A DNA stretch of 58,614 nucleotides from Trichinella spiralis (taxonomy: Eukaryota; Nematoda; Enoplea; Trichinellida; Trichinellidae): positions 3,302,540 through 3,361,153 of the forward strand of contig CM012953.1 of NCBI GenBank assembly GCA_000181795.3. The letters are read 5' to 3'. Positions 11,982 through 25,793 of the stretch are shown piece after piece. Positions within the stretch are counted from its first letter, which is position 1. The number at the start of each line of letters is the position of its first letter. A program made the translations under genes and the position numbers. The notes beneath the pieces are model-generated. The model searched no databases and was not told where the DNA came from. It saw nothing but the letters and a program-made list of their open reading frames with translations.

Positions 11982-12209
11982 CAGTCCACTAGCTCGCAAG
12001 CGACAAAGGCTTTGTCGCTAACACTAGGCTTTGTTTAATATCAGTTTTTTTTTGTTTTCCTGAATATTAAATTATGTGTAAAATTCTGAACTATATATTC
12101 ATACAGAACAAAATTTATGAAGTTGCAGGAATAAAACGATATTTAAAACATGTTCTGGGCCGGTGTATTCTTTCCTACTCGATAGCTATCGTCAAGTTCA
12201 AGTGGACTG
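11982..12209 (+). mobile_element. TA-flanked miniature inverted-repeat element (Tc1/mariner-like)
   Basis: The ends are CAGTCCACT at 11982-11990 and AGTGGACTG at 12201-12209, exact inverted copies, each next to a TA dinucleotide. It contains a GCGACAAAG/CTTTGTCGC hairpin near 11999-12017 and a perfect palindrome CGATAGCTATCG at 12180-12191. It has no coding capacity. Confidence 0.7.
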
Positions 12210-12409
12210 TATAATTAACCAGCGGTCGACTCGTTTTGAACCGCTGAGTTCTATCTTCGGTTGTATGGTGCCCGCTTAGATCCGCGTTGTCTACCCAACG
12301 ACTTACAACCTGTAATCTCTAATGATTGCAGTTACGTTTAGCGTCACTTGGATTCCTTCAGGTCTTTCGAATATAAAGACCCACGAAAACCTATCTCGAA
12401 AGAGGATAC

Positions 12410-12565
12410 CAATGCTTTATTTAACTATAAATAAACTATGCAAGCAACGGCACACGAAAAAGAATACACAGACTATGACACTAACTAACACAGACTATAA
12501 CACTAACCACTTTTCTAAAAATATATCTTCTTACTGTCCATTGGTGATACTCAGGTTTTAATATT
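12410..12565 (-). mobile_element. Solo gypsy LTR, partial, minus orientation
   Basis: The reverse complement of 40661-40838 aligns here, with shared blocks such as AAAAAGAATA.ACAGAC, CTTTTCTAAAAATAT and GATACTCAGGTT. At 40.8 kb the same LTR is split by a piggyBac insertion; here it is not. No internal region is attached. Confidence 0.65.
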
Positions 12566-13252
12566 CGGTTGTAATCTGTACAACAGAATGTTTCCAAAAA
12601 ATTCTGAAAATTTTTCACGTGATTATTTATCTTTTTTCCATTAAAGCGAGTTTAGCAGTTTTAAATGTTAATAATGCGTTTTTATGAGAACGTTTTACGG
12701 CAAGGCATTTCAAAAATGTTTGAAATTTTATATCTTTTGCAAATGAAAATGAAAATAATGAAAAAATTGATTAGAAAGGAGCAATTTAAAAGTATTTTTG
12801 GACAAAATTATGGTTTACAAGATTTTGCAAGGTTTCTGTTTGCAAGGATGAACTTACAACAATTTTTTCATAACTAAAACGCTTATAATTCAAATTTTAA
12901 ATTTTGTGCATTTAGTTCTGAAGGCAGAAAATTTTTTTTATCTGAGAAGTAGCATATATTTTTATTTGGATTCATAATTGAACTTAATTATCCAATAGCT
13001 TTGCTGTGAGTTAATTTTTCTTGATTATTGTTTTGTGAGGTCTAATACATTCACACACATGCGCACACCCGATGTATATATAATTAATAATGATTTATAT
13101 TTCTGTTTGTTAATTTTATAAGATACATACGTACTTAGCATTGTAAATTGTTTTATAAATAATTATCGAAATCGAAGAAATGCTGATATTTTCAGAATTG
13201 TTTTTTTCTTTACTTTTAGATAGTCAGTGTTCTGAAGTTGCTATAGGAAGTG
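12566..13252. other. AT-rich intergenic stretch upstream of the 100-aa gene
   Basis: There is no coding signal. A good splice acceptor (TTTACTTTTAG) ends at 13219, 33 bases before the ATG of the next gene. It could mark a 5' UTR exon or a trans-splice site. Confidence 0.4.
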
Positions 13253-13670
13253 ATGCGAATACCAAAATTAAGACTGTTGGGTAAGCTGGCCGATAATTTT
13301 ATTTTAGTACATAGGTATCGTTTATAGTGAATAAGAATGTGAAATGGTTATGGGAAAATCATCCCGAAATTCTCATATCAGGTGTAGCAGCTGTAATGTG
13401 TAAGTTATTTCTTAATAAGTGCTGTTTTGTATGAATTTGGGGAATAAATGAGATCTTGAAATTTCAGCTTTTGGCCCTGCTTTATATTTTTTTGTTTACA
13501 AACAGTGGTACTTGCGCGGTATTGTATCATGGTATAAATCAACATACACTGTTTGGAGACCAGATAATTCTCATGTAGATTACATGCGAAATCCGAATGA
13601 CTATCCACCACCTTATTTGACTGTTCGTGATAATTACCGATTTTTTAATGCAGACAAAGACTACGAATGA
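13253..13670 (+). CDS. Small one-pass membrane protein, 100 aa, three exons
   Basis: Exons 13253-13280, 13328-13399 and 13468-13670 join in phase to a 100-residue protein starting MRIPKLRLLVNKNVKW and ending FFNADKDYE. The introns are 47 and 68 bases with GT..AG ends. Residues about 24-46 form one membrane helix after a basic N-terminus. The C-terminal half is polar and rich in Tyr and Pro (DYPPPYLTVRDNY). This layout suits a small inner-mitochondrial-membrane subunit; an NDUFA3-like complex I subunit is possible, but the similarity is too weak to name it. It precedes PGS1 by about 1 kb on the same strand. Confidence 0.7.
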
Positions 13671-14667
13671 ACGTTATTTTTTTAACCGACAAGTGAAGCT
13701 GCTGTTTTTGGTCGAATTTAATTGATTACATATTTAACAGGAACAAAACTATTTGCCCTATCACAATTTTCTTTTGTATGTTGATTGGGAAAACTGACCC
13801 TTTGATTCTTTTCAGTTAAAATATTTTTGTTATTAAACGTTTCTGTAGTGGTTTTAATTATGAGTTTTATTTTTGAATTGTCTACTTTGAATAAAAGTGT
13901 TTGAGTTCATCTTTATTTTTCCAATTTAATGCAGCTGTCGTTTTTAGTGCTTGTTTATTTGATTTGTTGAATGTTTTTATGCTATGGATATTAGGTTCAA
14001 TTATGGATCTGATGTTATTAAATATTAGAAGACGTTTTATAAGGTTTATATATTTATTTATTTACTAGATTTTGTATTGCATTTTACTGATTAAATGTTT
14101 TGCATGTGAGGAAGAAATTAGAAAAGGATGAACCTTTAAAAATTCGGGTAATCGATGCAAGTGTATTGATGATGACGATGAAAATGTCAATGAAAAGTTA
14201 CGAAGAAAAAAATATTTTAATTATTCGTTTATTTGCTGAAAACGACTTGAACAAATATAGTTTTGTATCTGTTTCGAAGGGAAATTTTTTCAAGTTGTTG
14301 TACTACAAGTGTTTACCATGTTGAACTTTTGCATTATTTTATTATATTACTGGGGAGTGGAATTATATTAATGCGGAAGAGCAATGGATAAATTTGAAAA
14401 TGTTGCTATGTTAGCCAGTGATAGAAACAAGCTTATTGCTTAATATTAGCACGTAGTAAACAGTTTACTACGTTTCAAAAACTTTTACATTCACTGATAC
14501 ATCATGCGCACATCAACTAAAAATTTTAATCTAAGATATATTTCCTAGGATTACTGAAATTTAACTAAAATTCACTTCTTAAGATATTGAATAGAAGTTT
14601 GTCTTATATATACTGTATTTTTAATTTGAACGTACTTTTCAAACGGGTACAGTAAAATATATAAATA
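13671..14667. other. Intergenic stretch between the 100-aa gene and PGS1
   Basis: This is an AT-rich stretch. A charge-rich frame near 14100-14324 (peptide IDDDDENVNEKLRRKK in one frame) has no clear splice context, so I leave it unassigned. An upstream exon of PGS1 encoding a longer mitochondrial presequence could lie here but was not found. Confidence 0.35.
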
Positions 14668-16798
14668 ATGTTGAAGGTTGTTGCAGCCAAGGAAAAGAGT
14701 ATGAAGGAAGTAGGTGTTATGGAAAGCATTCCAACGTTTAAAATATGTGGAAATAATGTCAAAATCATCGAAAGTCCTGCTCAATTTTATGAACAATTGA
14801 TAGTACAGTCTTATTTTGATCTTTTATATTCTGCAAAATAAATTTTTAGGTTTTAGTGTCACAATCTCGCTACAGAGTCACATTATGTTCGCTATACATT
14901 GGAACTGGAGAAATGGAAAGAGATTTAGTTATATAAAAGTCATCTAATTGTGAAAGAGCACTGTTTAAATTGTATGCTTTAGATTGCTTCTTTGCGAAAA
15001 GCTATGAGTGCGAACGAATCTCTTAAAGTTGACATATTGTTAGACTTCAATCGAGCAAGAAGAGGAAATGAAAATTCATGTACAATGCTTTCAAGCTTAA
15101 AACATGACTACGATTATCGAGTAAATGTTGCTTTATTTCATTCACCACTGCTTCGTGGACCTTTGAAGAAACTTTTATCCGAACGAGTGAACGAAATACT
15201 TGGTGTGCAACATATGAAAGTTTATCTGTTTGATAACTTTGTCCTTATTAGTGGGTATACTTTATTTTGGTTATTTATATTGTTATTTATAAGTTTTCTA
15301 AAGTAATTAACATTCTTACACAAAAACTGAATGATATAATTTTTGAAACTATATTTGTGTTAAAATGCGGAATTAGGATTGTTTAAATTTTTACAAATAA
15401 AAGTAGTGCTTACAATAGGGCAAATCTGAGCCATGATTATTTTACAAAAAGACAAGATCGTTACATTTTGATCGAAAGTGCAGATTTGGCGAATTTTTAT
15501 TTTGATCTCATTCGTGCTGTCTCGGAACTCTCTTTTCAGTTGAATAGTGACAGTGAAGTTATTCTTTCTCCTAGCTGCTGTCATCATCCATTTTCAGGTA
15601 TGAATTCTGCACTGATAAATTTTTGTTAATATTATTGAAGCAAATTATTTTATGTTCGATGCTGTACTAATGAGCATTTGTTTCTTTTGTAGTATATCGC
15701 TTGTTATTATAATGGCCGTTATCTATAAATTCATACTTTTCAAATTAATTTCATTCTTCATTCATCAACTAGTTGTGTGAAGAGTACTGAAATTGAATTT
15801 TATGAAAAAAGAGAATTTAATGTTTTAATTAAATTATATATTTTTTATTAAAGGAAGCCGTTCGAGGTATTGTCAATTTTTGAATGCTAAACTACAGGCA
15901 GTACTGTCGAAATGGTCGCAGTTGCAATCATTGACCGCTGATGAAGATGAAGATACAATTGTAATGCCCGTTGTTCAGTTTGGTGCAATTGGACTGTTTG
16001 CAGATCGAGAGATCATCAATCTAATAATCAATAATCCAAGTTCGAGCGAATTGTTCATGGCTACTGGCTATTTTAATTTAGCGCCATGTTACGTCAATGC
16101 ATTATTTGAAAGTGAAAAGTCATGCAACTTGATGATCGCTTCTCCTGAAGTGAGTAAATATTTTGAAGACAAAATTGAATTTTGAAATAAAAAGGTAATA
16201 TTTAATTATTAATTAATAATTATTCGAGTGATAATTATTAAAGAATTTAATGTTAATCAGTTTTTATTTTTTGAATTTTTACTTTTTAATCATTCTTCTT
16301 GCAGGCGAATGGATTTCATGGAGCTGAAGGATTTTCAGGCTACGTTCCTGATGTATACAAAAATTTTGCTGAATCATTTTATCGCCGCATGATTAACAAG
16401 CAAGTTTTGAACAGATTGCAGCTATTCGAATATAAACGTGATGATTGGACATTTCATGCGAAGGGCATTTGGCTAAAGACATATTCCGATAATAAAGTGA
16501 ACGCTTCAGTGATAGGATCCACAAATTTTGGTAAATATAATTTGTCACTGCATTCCGTTTTATTGTACATTTTGCAGTTTAATAATTTATTTAAGGTTAT
16601 CGATCATTGAACCGAGATTTAGAAACACAAATAGTCCTTTTTACAGAAAATGAACAACTGAAAGATCAGCTTACAAAGGAATGTGATATGCTCTTTTATT
16701 ATTGCTCGGCATTTAAAAGACCTCTTACTACGTATGGCCATCGTCAGGTGCCGTTGTTTGTATCATTTATTAGCAGATGGCTTAGAAGTTTTCTTTGA
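14668..16798 (+). CDS. PGS1: PGS1, CDP-diacylglycerol-glycerol-3-phosphate 3-phosphatidyltransferase
   Basis: PGS1 makes phosphatidylglycerophosphate in mitochondria, the committed step toward cardiolipin. Exons 14668-14802, 14850-14927, 14983-15254, 15419-15597, 15854-16149, 16305-16530 and 16596-16798 join in phase to 462 residues. It is a phospholipase-D-superfamily enzyme with two HKD motifs. The first is HMKVYLFD, followed by GANLSHDYFTKRQDRY across an exon junction; the second is HAKGIWL, followed by IGSTNFGYRSLNRDLE. Other matches to the human enzyme are SLYIGTG, LFHSPLLRG and ATGYFNLA. The human protein is about 90 residues longer, mostly at the N-terminus, so an upstream exon with the import signal may be missing. 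The ATG at 14668 is the first in-frame start I can support. Confidence 0.93.
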
Positions 16799-17494
16799 TT
16801 TCAAAATGAATTTTTTGAAATTTACTGCATGATTTTATTTTCTTGTTTACGTTAAAAGCTTATGCGGTTGGCTTTCAGCATTTGTGGATTTGGATGTGAC
16901 AGGGTAGCTGATATTATTGCAAGAAGCAGAGTATAATGAAAATTCTAGTTCTTTATCCAGCCGTCGATGACCATTAACCTATCAACGTACACAACGAACA
17001 AGAACACGCCGATTGGTACACGAAGGACAAGACTGTTATACACTCAATCAAACGAATAAAAAAAACAAATATGGGATAAATACTTTACATAAAAATCGGT
17101 AGACGGTCTGTGATATTCCTTGCAGTTTTCAGGTAATTGTGTAAGAATATGAAGCAAAAGTGGAGCGTATGAATTGAAGCGGCAAGTATTCACGGTATCG
17201 CCGGAACGCACATATTGCCTTGAATTTATTTAATACTGCACGGTTAATAAGCAAATATGTTTATTTTTTAAATTGGAAAGTTGTTTTTTAATTAGTGGGA
17301 TTAATTCAATGAAAATGCGTATGCATAAAATGTTAATTCAATTTGTGATCATTAGAAAAAATTCCGCGTTGTGGTATAGTGAAGTAAAATACAGCGTTGC
17401 TCATAAAAATTACATCCTTATCAAAATCAAATGCATTTGAATTGATCATTTACAGTATCTTATTTTTTAATTAAAATTTATCATTTTGCAAATA
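16799..17494. other. Intergenic stretch downstream of PGS1
   Basis: No coding region or RNA gene was seen. A mildly GC-richer block around 16960-17040 may be old repeat debris. Confidence 0.35.
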
Positions 17495-18304
17495 CAGTCG
17501 AACTTGGTTGAGTGAACATGGAATTTGGCAACAATTTTTCCATTAACGTATCCAAAGTTGGAAATTATGCAGAGTAACTGAAAGGAGCAATAACTTCACA
17601 TTTACAAATAGGTTTAACCCTCATCCGGGTGGCAAATTTTGCACCTTAATTTGGGCACCTGTCTACATATGTAGACACTAGAAGATAATTTGACGAACAT
17701 ATTATTTATTTTATTTAATGCAAGCGCTACACGATATTTTAGTGATTTTATAGCTACTACATATATACAGCACTGTTCCAAGTATCGTTTGCCTACATAT
17801 GTAGACAGGTGCCCGGATTAGGGTTAATGCGAGAAAATGTCCGTTTATCTTAAGTAAAATGTCAGAAATGTAGGTTTGAATTCTATTTTGTGGTCAGTGT
17901 TACTAGCTGATGTTCAATTCAGTCTAGAATTGTCTGAATTATGCTGTATTCGTGAAAGTATGACCGAATTGTCACCAGATCTTTACAGCTTCCTTGTGAG
18001 TAACTTCCTTGGAAAAGAGTAGTTGTTTTAACTTCGAACTAGCTCACTTTGTCTGTGATACGCGTGCTTATTTTAATATAGCGATCAATAAACGTTGCAA
18101 ACTATCAATAGTTGTTATAACTGATGATAAACGTAAAGCGGCCAGGAATGAGTCTATTGTGCATGTAAGGACTATATTTCGAACAGTGAAAACTGTGGAA
18201 CTCAGCAGAACGATGCATTTAACCTAGTTGTGCACTTATCCATTATTTTACTGTACAGTGAATTTTGTTAGGCCAGAATCTTGTGCACTTAACAAGTTGG
18301 ATTG
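17495..18304 (+). mobile_element. Non-autonomous Tigger/mariner-like element with a nested miniature element
   Basis: The left end CAGTCGAACTTGGTTGAGTG (17495) and the reverse complement of the right end, CAATCCAACTTGTTAAGTG, agree over roughly 25 bases at about 80%, allowing one gap. A TA precedes the left end. The sequence style is that of Tigger/pogo ends. There is no transposase. Bases 17614-17827 are a later insertion. Confidence 0.5.
17618..17823 (+). mobile_element. 206-base piggyBac-type miniature element with TTAA duplication
   Basis: TTAA flanks both sides (17614-17617 and 17824-17827). The inverted ends are CCCTCATCCGGG on the left and, reverse-complemented, CCCTAATCCGGG on the right. 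A subterminal 16-base palindrome GTCTACATATGTAGAC lies at 17661-17676, with a near-copy at 17791-17806. TTAA specificity is the hallmark of piggyBac transposition. It has no coding capacity. Confidence 0.8.
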
Positions 18305-18511
18305 CACCAAATTTGTTTTCATTTGAAAATGTTGCAGTTCATTAAAATGAATTTTATTTAAAAAGCATTTGGAAGTGGATGTTATCGAATCTTTTACAAA
18401 TTAAATAAGTAATTGTTATTTATTCGATTGGGTGAATTGAAGAAATAAAATTTATATATTAGAAATAGGTAAACGTAGCTTCATAACAATTCATGCAGAG
18501 ACGATTAACAA

Positions 18512-18584
18512 GCCTGCGTAGCTCAGTCGGTAGAGCGTTAGGCTTTTAACCTAAATGTCCAGGGTTCGACCCCCTGCGCAGGCG
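18512..18584 (+). tRNA. tRNA-Lys (anticodon UUU)
   Basis: A 73-base cloverleaf is formed. The acceptor GCCTGCG pairs with CGCAGGC, with discriminator G. The D arm is GCTC..GAGC. The anticodon stem TTAGG/CCTAA carries loop CTTTTAA, giving anticodon TTT. The T arm is CAGGG-TTCGACC-CCCTG. There is no intron. It lies 290 bases from the 3' end of YARS1. Confidence 0.97.
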
Positions 18585-18874
18585 TGGCATTTTTACCAAC
18601 ATCTCACAGTTGTTACAGGACATAATGTACGTTTCAAATAAATTTTAAACGCTGTTTTAATATTGAAAAAAAAGTAAAATTCAGACTGATATGTACTGAA
18701 TTTTTTTAATAAATACATCTTCCTCGGCAATGTCAGGTGTTGACATAAGTGCTACAATGCTAGTTGTTAAACTGATAAGAAATTCCAACCATATCAATAA
18801 AAATGCGGACAAAAACACTGTATGTTTGATTTTATGGAATTTATTTTCCATGAAAACAACAGAAAAGCATTCAA

Positions 18875-21315
<2,441 letters not shown>

Positions 21316-22072
21316 GCTGCTTTAATGAACACTAAACAAAAAAAGGGAAAATGATTTTTTTATTGTACTGTTTTGTAAATACTTTCACACTGCATTTATA
21401 TCATACAACAGTTGAACGGTACTTTGAAATGCCTTAAAAATGCAGCAAAAAATATAACAAAATAACTTTAATAAACTAAATCCAACATAAATCATAAATT
21501 GAAATTATGAAATTAAATCATAAATTACAAATCCATAACAGAATATAAATTTAAAAGAAACATTAAGATGTAAAATGTCAATATCCCAGTATCACAAGCT
21601 TGAAAAAACAAACATTAGCACATACTAAATAATACAAAATTTTATAAGTGAATAGAATAAACGGTGACGCTTTCTTTTTTGTATGAAATATAAATGAAAT
21701 GCAAAAAATAAAAAAGAATATCAAGTTGAATATTTACTGATAACAATGGCTAAGAAAACAAAATTCAAAGTGCTTCATCAATTAAAAATTATATTTTATA
21801 AATAAATCAATAATAACAAAAGATACCTGTAATAATGATAGCTAAAAGTTTCAAAACGAATCAATTCCTATGAATTCTAGTTGTCATACAGTAATCAACA
21901 GTAGCAAAATGCGAACAATCAGGTTATAATGATGTATTTCAATACAGTTATAATAATTTGAGAACGGTAAATATTTATACAATAATAATCATGTGAAAAT
22001 ATGAAAATGTAAAAAAAATATTCCTTCTTCATGGAGGATTCCGATACCATGCTGTCAGTGTGATTGTGTATT
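21316..22072. other. AT-rich upstream region of YARS1
   Basis: No coding or repeat feature is supported. The YARS1 promoter should lie near 21.3-21.5 kb. Confidence 0.4.
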
Positions 22073-22471
22073 ATGTAACGGACGCGGACCGAGCTAACGA
22101 CATTATTTCTGCAGAAAACGAAGCGGAGGAAAGGTGAAGCTACTGTATGAAGAATTGGACATGAAGATCAGAGGCGGGGTACGATAGTACTTGTTTACGT
22201 GTGTGTGTGCGTGTGTGTGTGTGTGTGTGTGTGGCAGTTGGCGAGTTGCCAGATAAGCTTTCGGTATTACATCGTTGTCGGTCCTTGCTTTTGATTGTTA
22301 ATAAAGAATATACTCATTGTTTGTTGTTTGATTGTCGCAATGCCATCAGGAAAGCGTGAGACAGAAAGGAAAGGAAACGCGCCTAGACATAACTCATCAG
22401 ATATAAGTCATAATGAGCGGTTGCTTAACCATGTTGAACATTCACTGCGTACAGTCAGTAATAATTATAAT
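22073..22471 (+). mobile_element. Possible LTR plus start of a gag frame (fragment)
   Basis: A GC-richer island begins TGTAACGGACGCGG, contains a TG microsatellite (22199-22233) and AATAAAG near 22302, and runs into an ATG frame (MPSGKRETERKGNAPRHNSS) at 22340. The layout fits an LTR followed by a gag start, but no second LTR or pol is present. It is only a fragment. Confidence 0.35.
22199..22233 (+). repeat. TG dinucleotide microsatellite
   Basis: A run of GT repeats is interrupted once by GC. Confidence 0.95.
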
Positions 22472-23202
22472 TAAACCATGCAAAAAGCATAGAAAATTAA
22501 GTTAGTTTTTTTACATTTCAAAGCATTTTTTGATTTATTTAAGTAAATAAATGACTGAGCAATGCAATTTTATATTATAATTATATTAAAAATTATATTA
22601 TATGTATAATTGCTACATAATACGTGCATACAATTACAACGTATGACTAAGCATGCAAAATTAATTTTGTCGTTGCAAATTTTTGCGCAAAAAGTAATAA
22701 AATTATTAGAGCACATTTCACGATCTAATGTGATATTGTACATCACTTTTATGAATAAGATGTCGCTGAATTAAAAATAGAAAATTAATTTTCTCTGCAT
22801 TAAAGGTATTGATTTAAAGTACTGTATAGTAACAATGATTGAGGACCTCTAGATTAGAAGTTTCATGATTGACTTTTATAAATTTGCCTATATATGCAAA
22901 TAAAGCATGGAAATTTCAACCAGTAGTTTTAAATTAAATTCACTTTATATTTAATTTGGCTCTTCAATAATCATATCAAAAAAGCAATTGCTATTTATAA
23001 ATGCTGCTGATGTAATGCTTGATTTAATGCCATGCATTAAATGAAAATAAGTGTTTTCCTTGTTTCATCAAAATCAAAACAATAAATTGCTCATTATAAC
23101 AGTTTTTAAATATATTAAGCAACATTTGCATGCATATTGAAAATATTGTTTTTGATGATGATTAATTTTTTAAATAAAATCTGTTACATTTTTACTTTAA
23201 CA
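22472..23202. other. Very AT-rich intergenic stretch
   Basis: Nothing supportable was seen. Confidence 0.4.
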
Positions 23203-23451
23203 CAGTGATCCTCAACTTTTTTTTTCATACACTTTTTTCTTCACTGCTTGCCGAACGTCATTGCTTCCTTCTTTGCAGACTGTTTGGCTCATTTAACAAC
23301 ATTTACGTCAATTATTTTCGTAGTGGAGTTTTTCATCTCAATGGACAATAACGTCCAGTAGAATGCCGAGGTCATCCATTCTGAATCTGCAAGTCTGAAG
23401 ACGGAATTCCCTTCTGAAATCTGAAAATTCCCCACCGGTTGAGAATCCCTG
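23203..23451 (+). mobile_element. hAT-type miniature element (249 bp) with 8-base target duplication
   Basis: The left end is CAGTGATCCTCAAC. The right end reverse-complements to CAGGGATTCTCAACCGGTGG. Both sides carry the exact 8-base duplication CTTTAACA (23195-23202 and 23452-23459). The CAG-GGNTTCTCAACC terminus and 8-base duplication are typical of hAT elements. There is no open frame. Confidence 0.88.
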
Positions 23452-23894
23452 CTTTAACACATAGTTGTTAATTATTTGGTTGTTGCAAATTCATTAAATA
23501 AAGATTAATTATTCGTTAATGATTCATAATGTTAATATTTCATTTAATTGAGTTGATTAAAGAAATGCTACAGATGTTAAAATTAAATGAAGCGAAATAA
23601 AGATTAAGAGTAAAATGTTGCAAACATCATCGTAAAAGTGCATATAATAAAGTTTATTGATAGAAATAAACAGCTAATCATAAATAAATTTGCTGGAATT
23701 GGTGTGAGGTAATTATTAAAATTGATTTTGTTGACATTATTAGTGAACTAAATTTCAATTTTTTTCAAATTTTATTAATAAGGACTTCTGATCATTCATG
23801 TTGCAATTATGGTGCAGAATAAATAAAGCAACTAGAAGCAATTGTTGATGATATTCAAAATGAAATTCACAGACAGTAAACAGCAATACATACA

Positions 23895-25267
23895 ATGCAT
23901 AATAATTCTGACATAGAATCCAACGAATTGCTCGAATTGGAGTATGTCTTTCTACTTTTTGGCATTTTTGCAATAATTACTAACACTCTGTGGGCTATTT
24001 TGATGATAAAGAAAAAGGAAAGCAGTCGAATAAAAAGTTATTACATTGGTAAGACACTTGATGAAAAAAGTAATATTTGTCATATTAATCGTACAATTAC
24101 AAGAAGAGTACTTTAAAAGCTGTTTTGATTGAAAAATATTTAAAATAAACTGTGTAAAGTAAATTTTAATGATGACAACATTTTTTTCTTTAAAATTATT
24201 TTTTTAACAATCTATGAAGTCTGTAAATACAGTTTGTTGTGCTTTGAAACGTTAGGAAACATTCCATGCATGATATTATCGAGCAATTCTTTCTGAACTG
24301 TTAAAATAATAATACATAATTACTGTAAAACAAAAATTTTAAACAGTTATGATAATCATAACAGCATATTTTAGTAACTTATTTATCAATAGTTGCTCTT
24401 GAAAAAACAGTTACTTTTTTGAAAGGTTTCGCCATCTGTGCTGGCGTGAATGCTATCGCAAATGTAATTGAATTTTCAAGAGCGTTGATGTACAGAGAAA
24501 GTAAAATTATGGTAACGTCAATTTATTGCATTTTTTACGCAGTGCATCCGACGATGTACATTTTTGCGGATATCGGAATTGTCCAAATCATGTTCTCCAT
24601 GTCCATCGATTGCTTCGTAACTGTTGCTACGATAAACAATAAACGATGGATCAAGTCATACATCACTTTACAAATTTTAGGTTTCGTCGTTAATTTTTCA
24701 CTGGTTCTTCTCAGCACTGCATTCATCTGGTACACCGCAATATCCATAAAGGAACCAACTGTCCGAATTACATGCTATCTAAATGAAGTATTGGATTCAA
24801 AATGTATCACGTTTTATGCAGTCACCAGTAATTTGTTCAGTTTTATAACTATGATAGTTTTAATATGGACGCTGGTCAAAGTTCAAAGGAAAATTTCTCT
24901 TCCTGCCACGTCTAGACTGATGATTCAATTGAAAATTCATTCGAAGAACATTAGAAGTCTTCTAGTTTTGGCGTTTCTTACATCTTTCCTGCTGTTCATT
25001 CCATTAATTTTTATGATATTGCATAAAACAGGAAATATTACTCCCAATATGGAAGACATATCTTGGTTATTGCAACTTGCTCTTTACGCACTACACGCGT
25101 TTTATCGAATCCTCTCTTCAAACCAAATTATTCACCTGCTGAAAAAGCACTGCAACAACAGAATCAAAATTCTCAATTTATTTTCAAATTTCGCCATCTG
25201 CCAAAATAAGAGAAATAGAACTGCTTGTGAACAAGTTCAAAATATTGATAACACTCAAAAGCACTGA
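23895..25267 (+). CDS. Seven-transmembrane receptor, nematode chemoreceptor-like (331 aa)
   Basis: Exons 23895-24048 and 24426-25267 join in phase (ATT G/GT TTC) to 331 residues. Seven hydrophobic segments are visible: YVFLLFGIFAIITNTLWAIL, the segment from YYIGFAICAGVNAIAN, the segment around MYIFADIGIVQIMFSMSIDC, YITLQILGFVVNFSLVLL, TFYAVTSNLFSFITMIVLIW, LLVLAFLTSFLLFIPLIFMI and WLLQLALYALHAFYRIL. The N-terminus has NNS, a likely glycosylation site. The TM3 end SIDCFVTVA replaces the usual DRY-like triplet and recalls nematode serpentine receptors of the SRSX type. The ligand is unknown. The intron (377 bases) is long for this window. Confidence 0.8.
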
Positions 25268-25793
25268 ATGTCATTTTCGTATACGTATTCATTTCATTTC
25301 ATTCTTAACGATCCCTTTATAAAAAACATCTTTTCAACAACATATTTTATGCAATCTCTTCTAAATTTCGACAATTCCCGTCTGGTTGGTCTAACCAACA
25401 GACTCGGCGTGGTCTCAAATATCTGGTAATAAATATGAGCCATAAACAACACAAAACATTCAAAAGAACCCCTAAAACCAGAGAAAACTGAAACTAACTT
25501 TCTCTCTTCTCCAAATATCCCAAGTAGTCTTACTGTGAAAAATAAACTCATACACCCTATTTGTCTTTATTTACATTTGAACTGGAAACTTCATCAACTT
25601 AATACAGACCACTAAACTACAAAACAAGACTCAAATTCCATGAAATAATTTTTCAACATGTTTCAGCCTTCCGAGTCATCGACCTCTAGATAACAAACGC
25701 ACAGAAAACGGCATATTAACGTGCACATTTAGAATACCAAACAAAAGTCAACATTTACATACGATCCTGAAAAAAGAATCGTGGAACACTGGC
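25268..25793. other. Stretch between the receptor and the gypsy fossil
   Basis: No LTR matching 29933-30089 is found here, so the 3' LTR of the gypsy element appears to be missing or unrecognisable. Confidence 0.4.

Noticed and set aside
14100-14324. Charge-rich frame upstream of PGS1 as a missing first exon
   Set aside because: I found no donor/acceptor pair that joins it in phase to 14668, and its composition is not that of a mitochondrial presequence.
17661-17806. CTACATATGTAG palindromes as transcription-factor sites
   Set aside because: Their position inside a TTAA-flanked inverted-repeat element explains them better.
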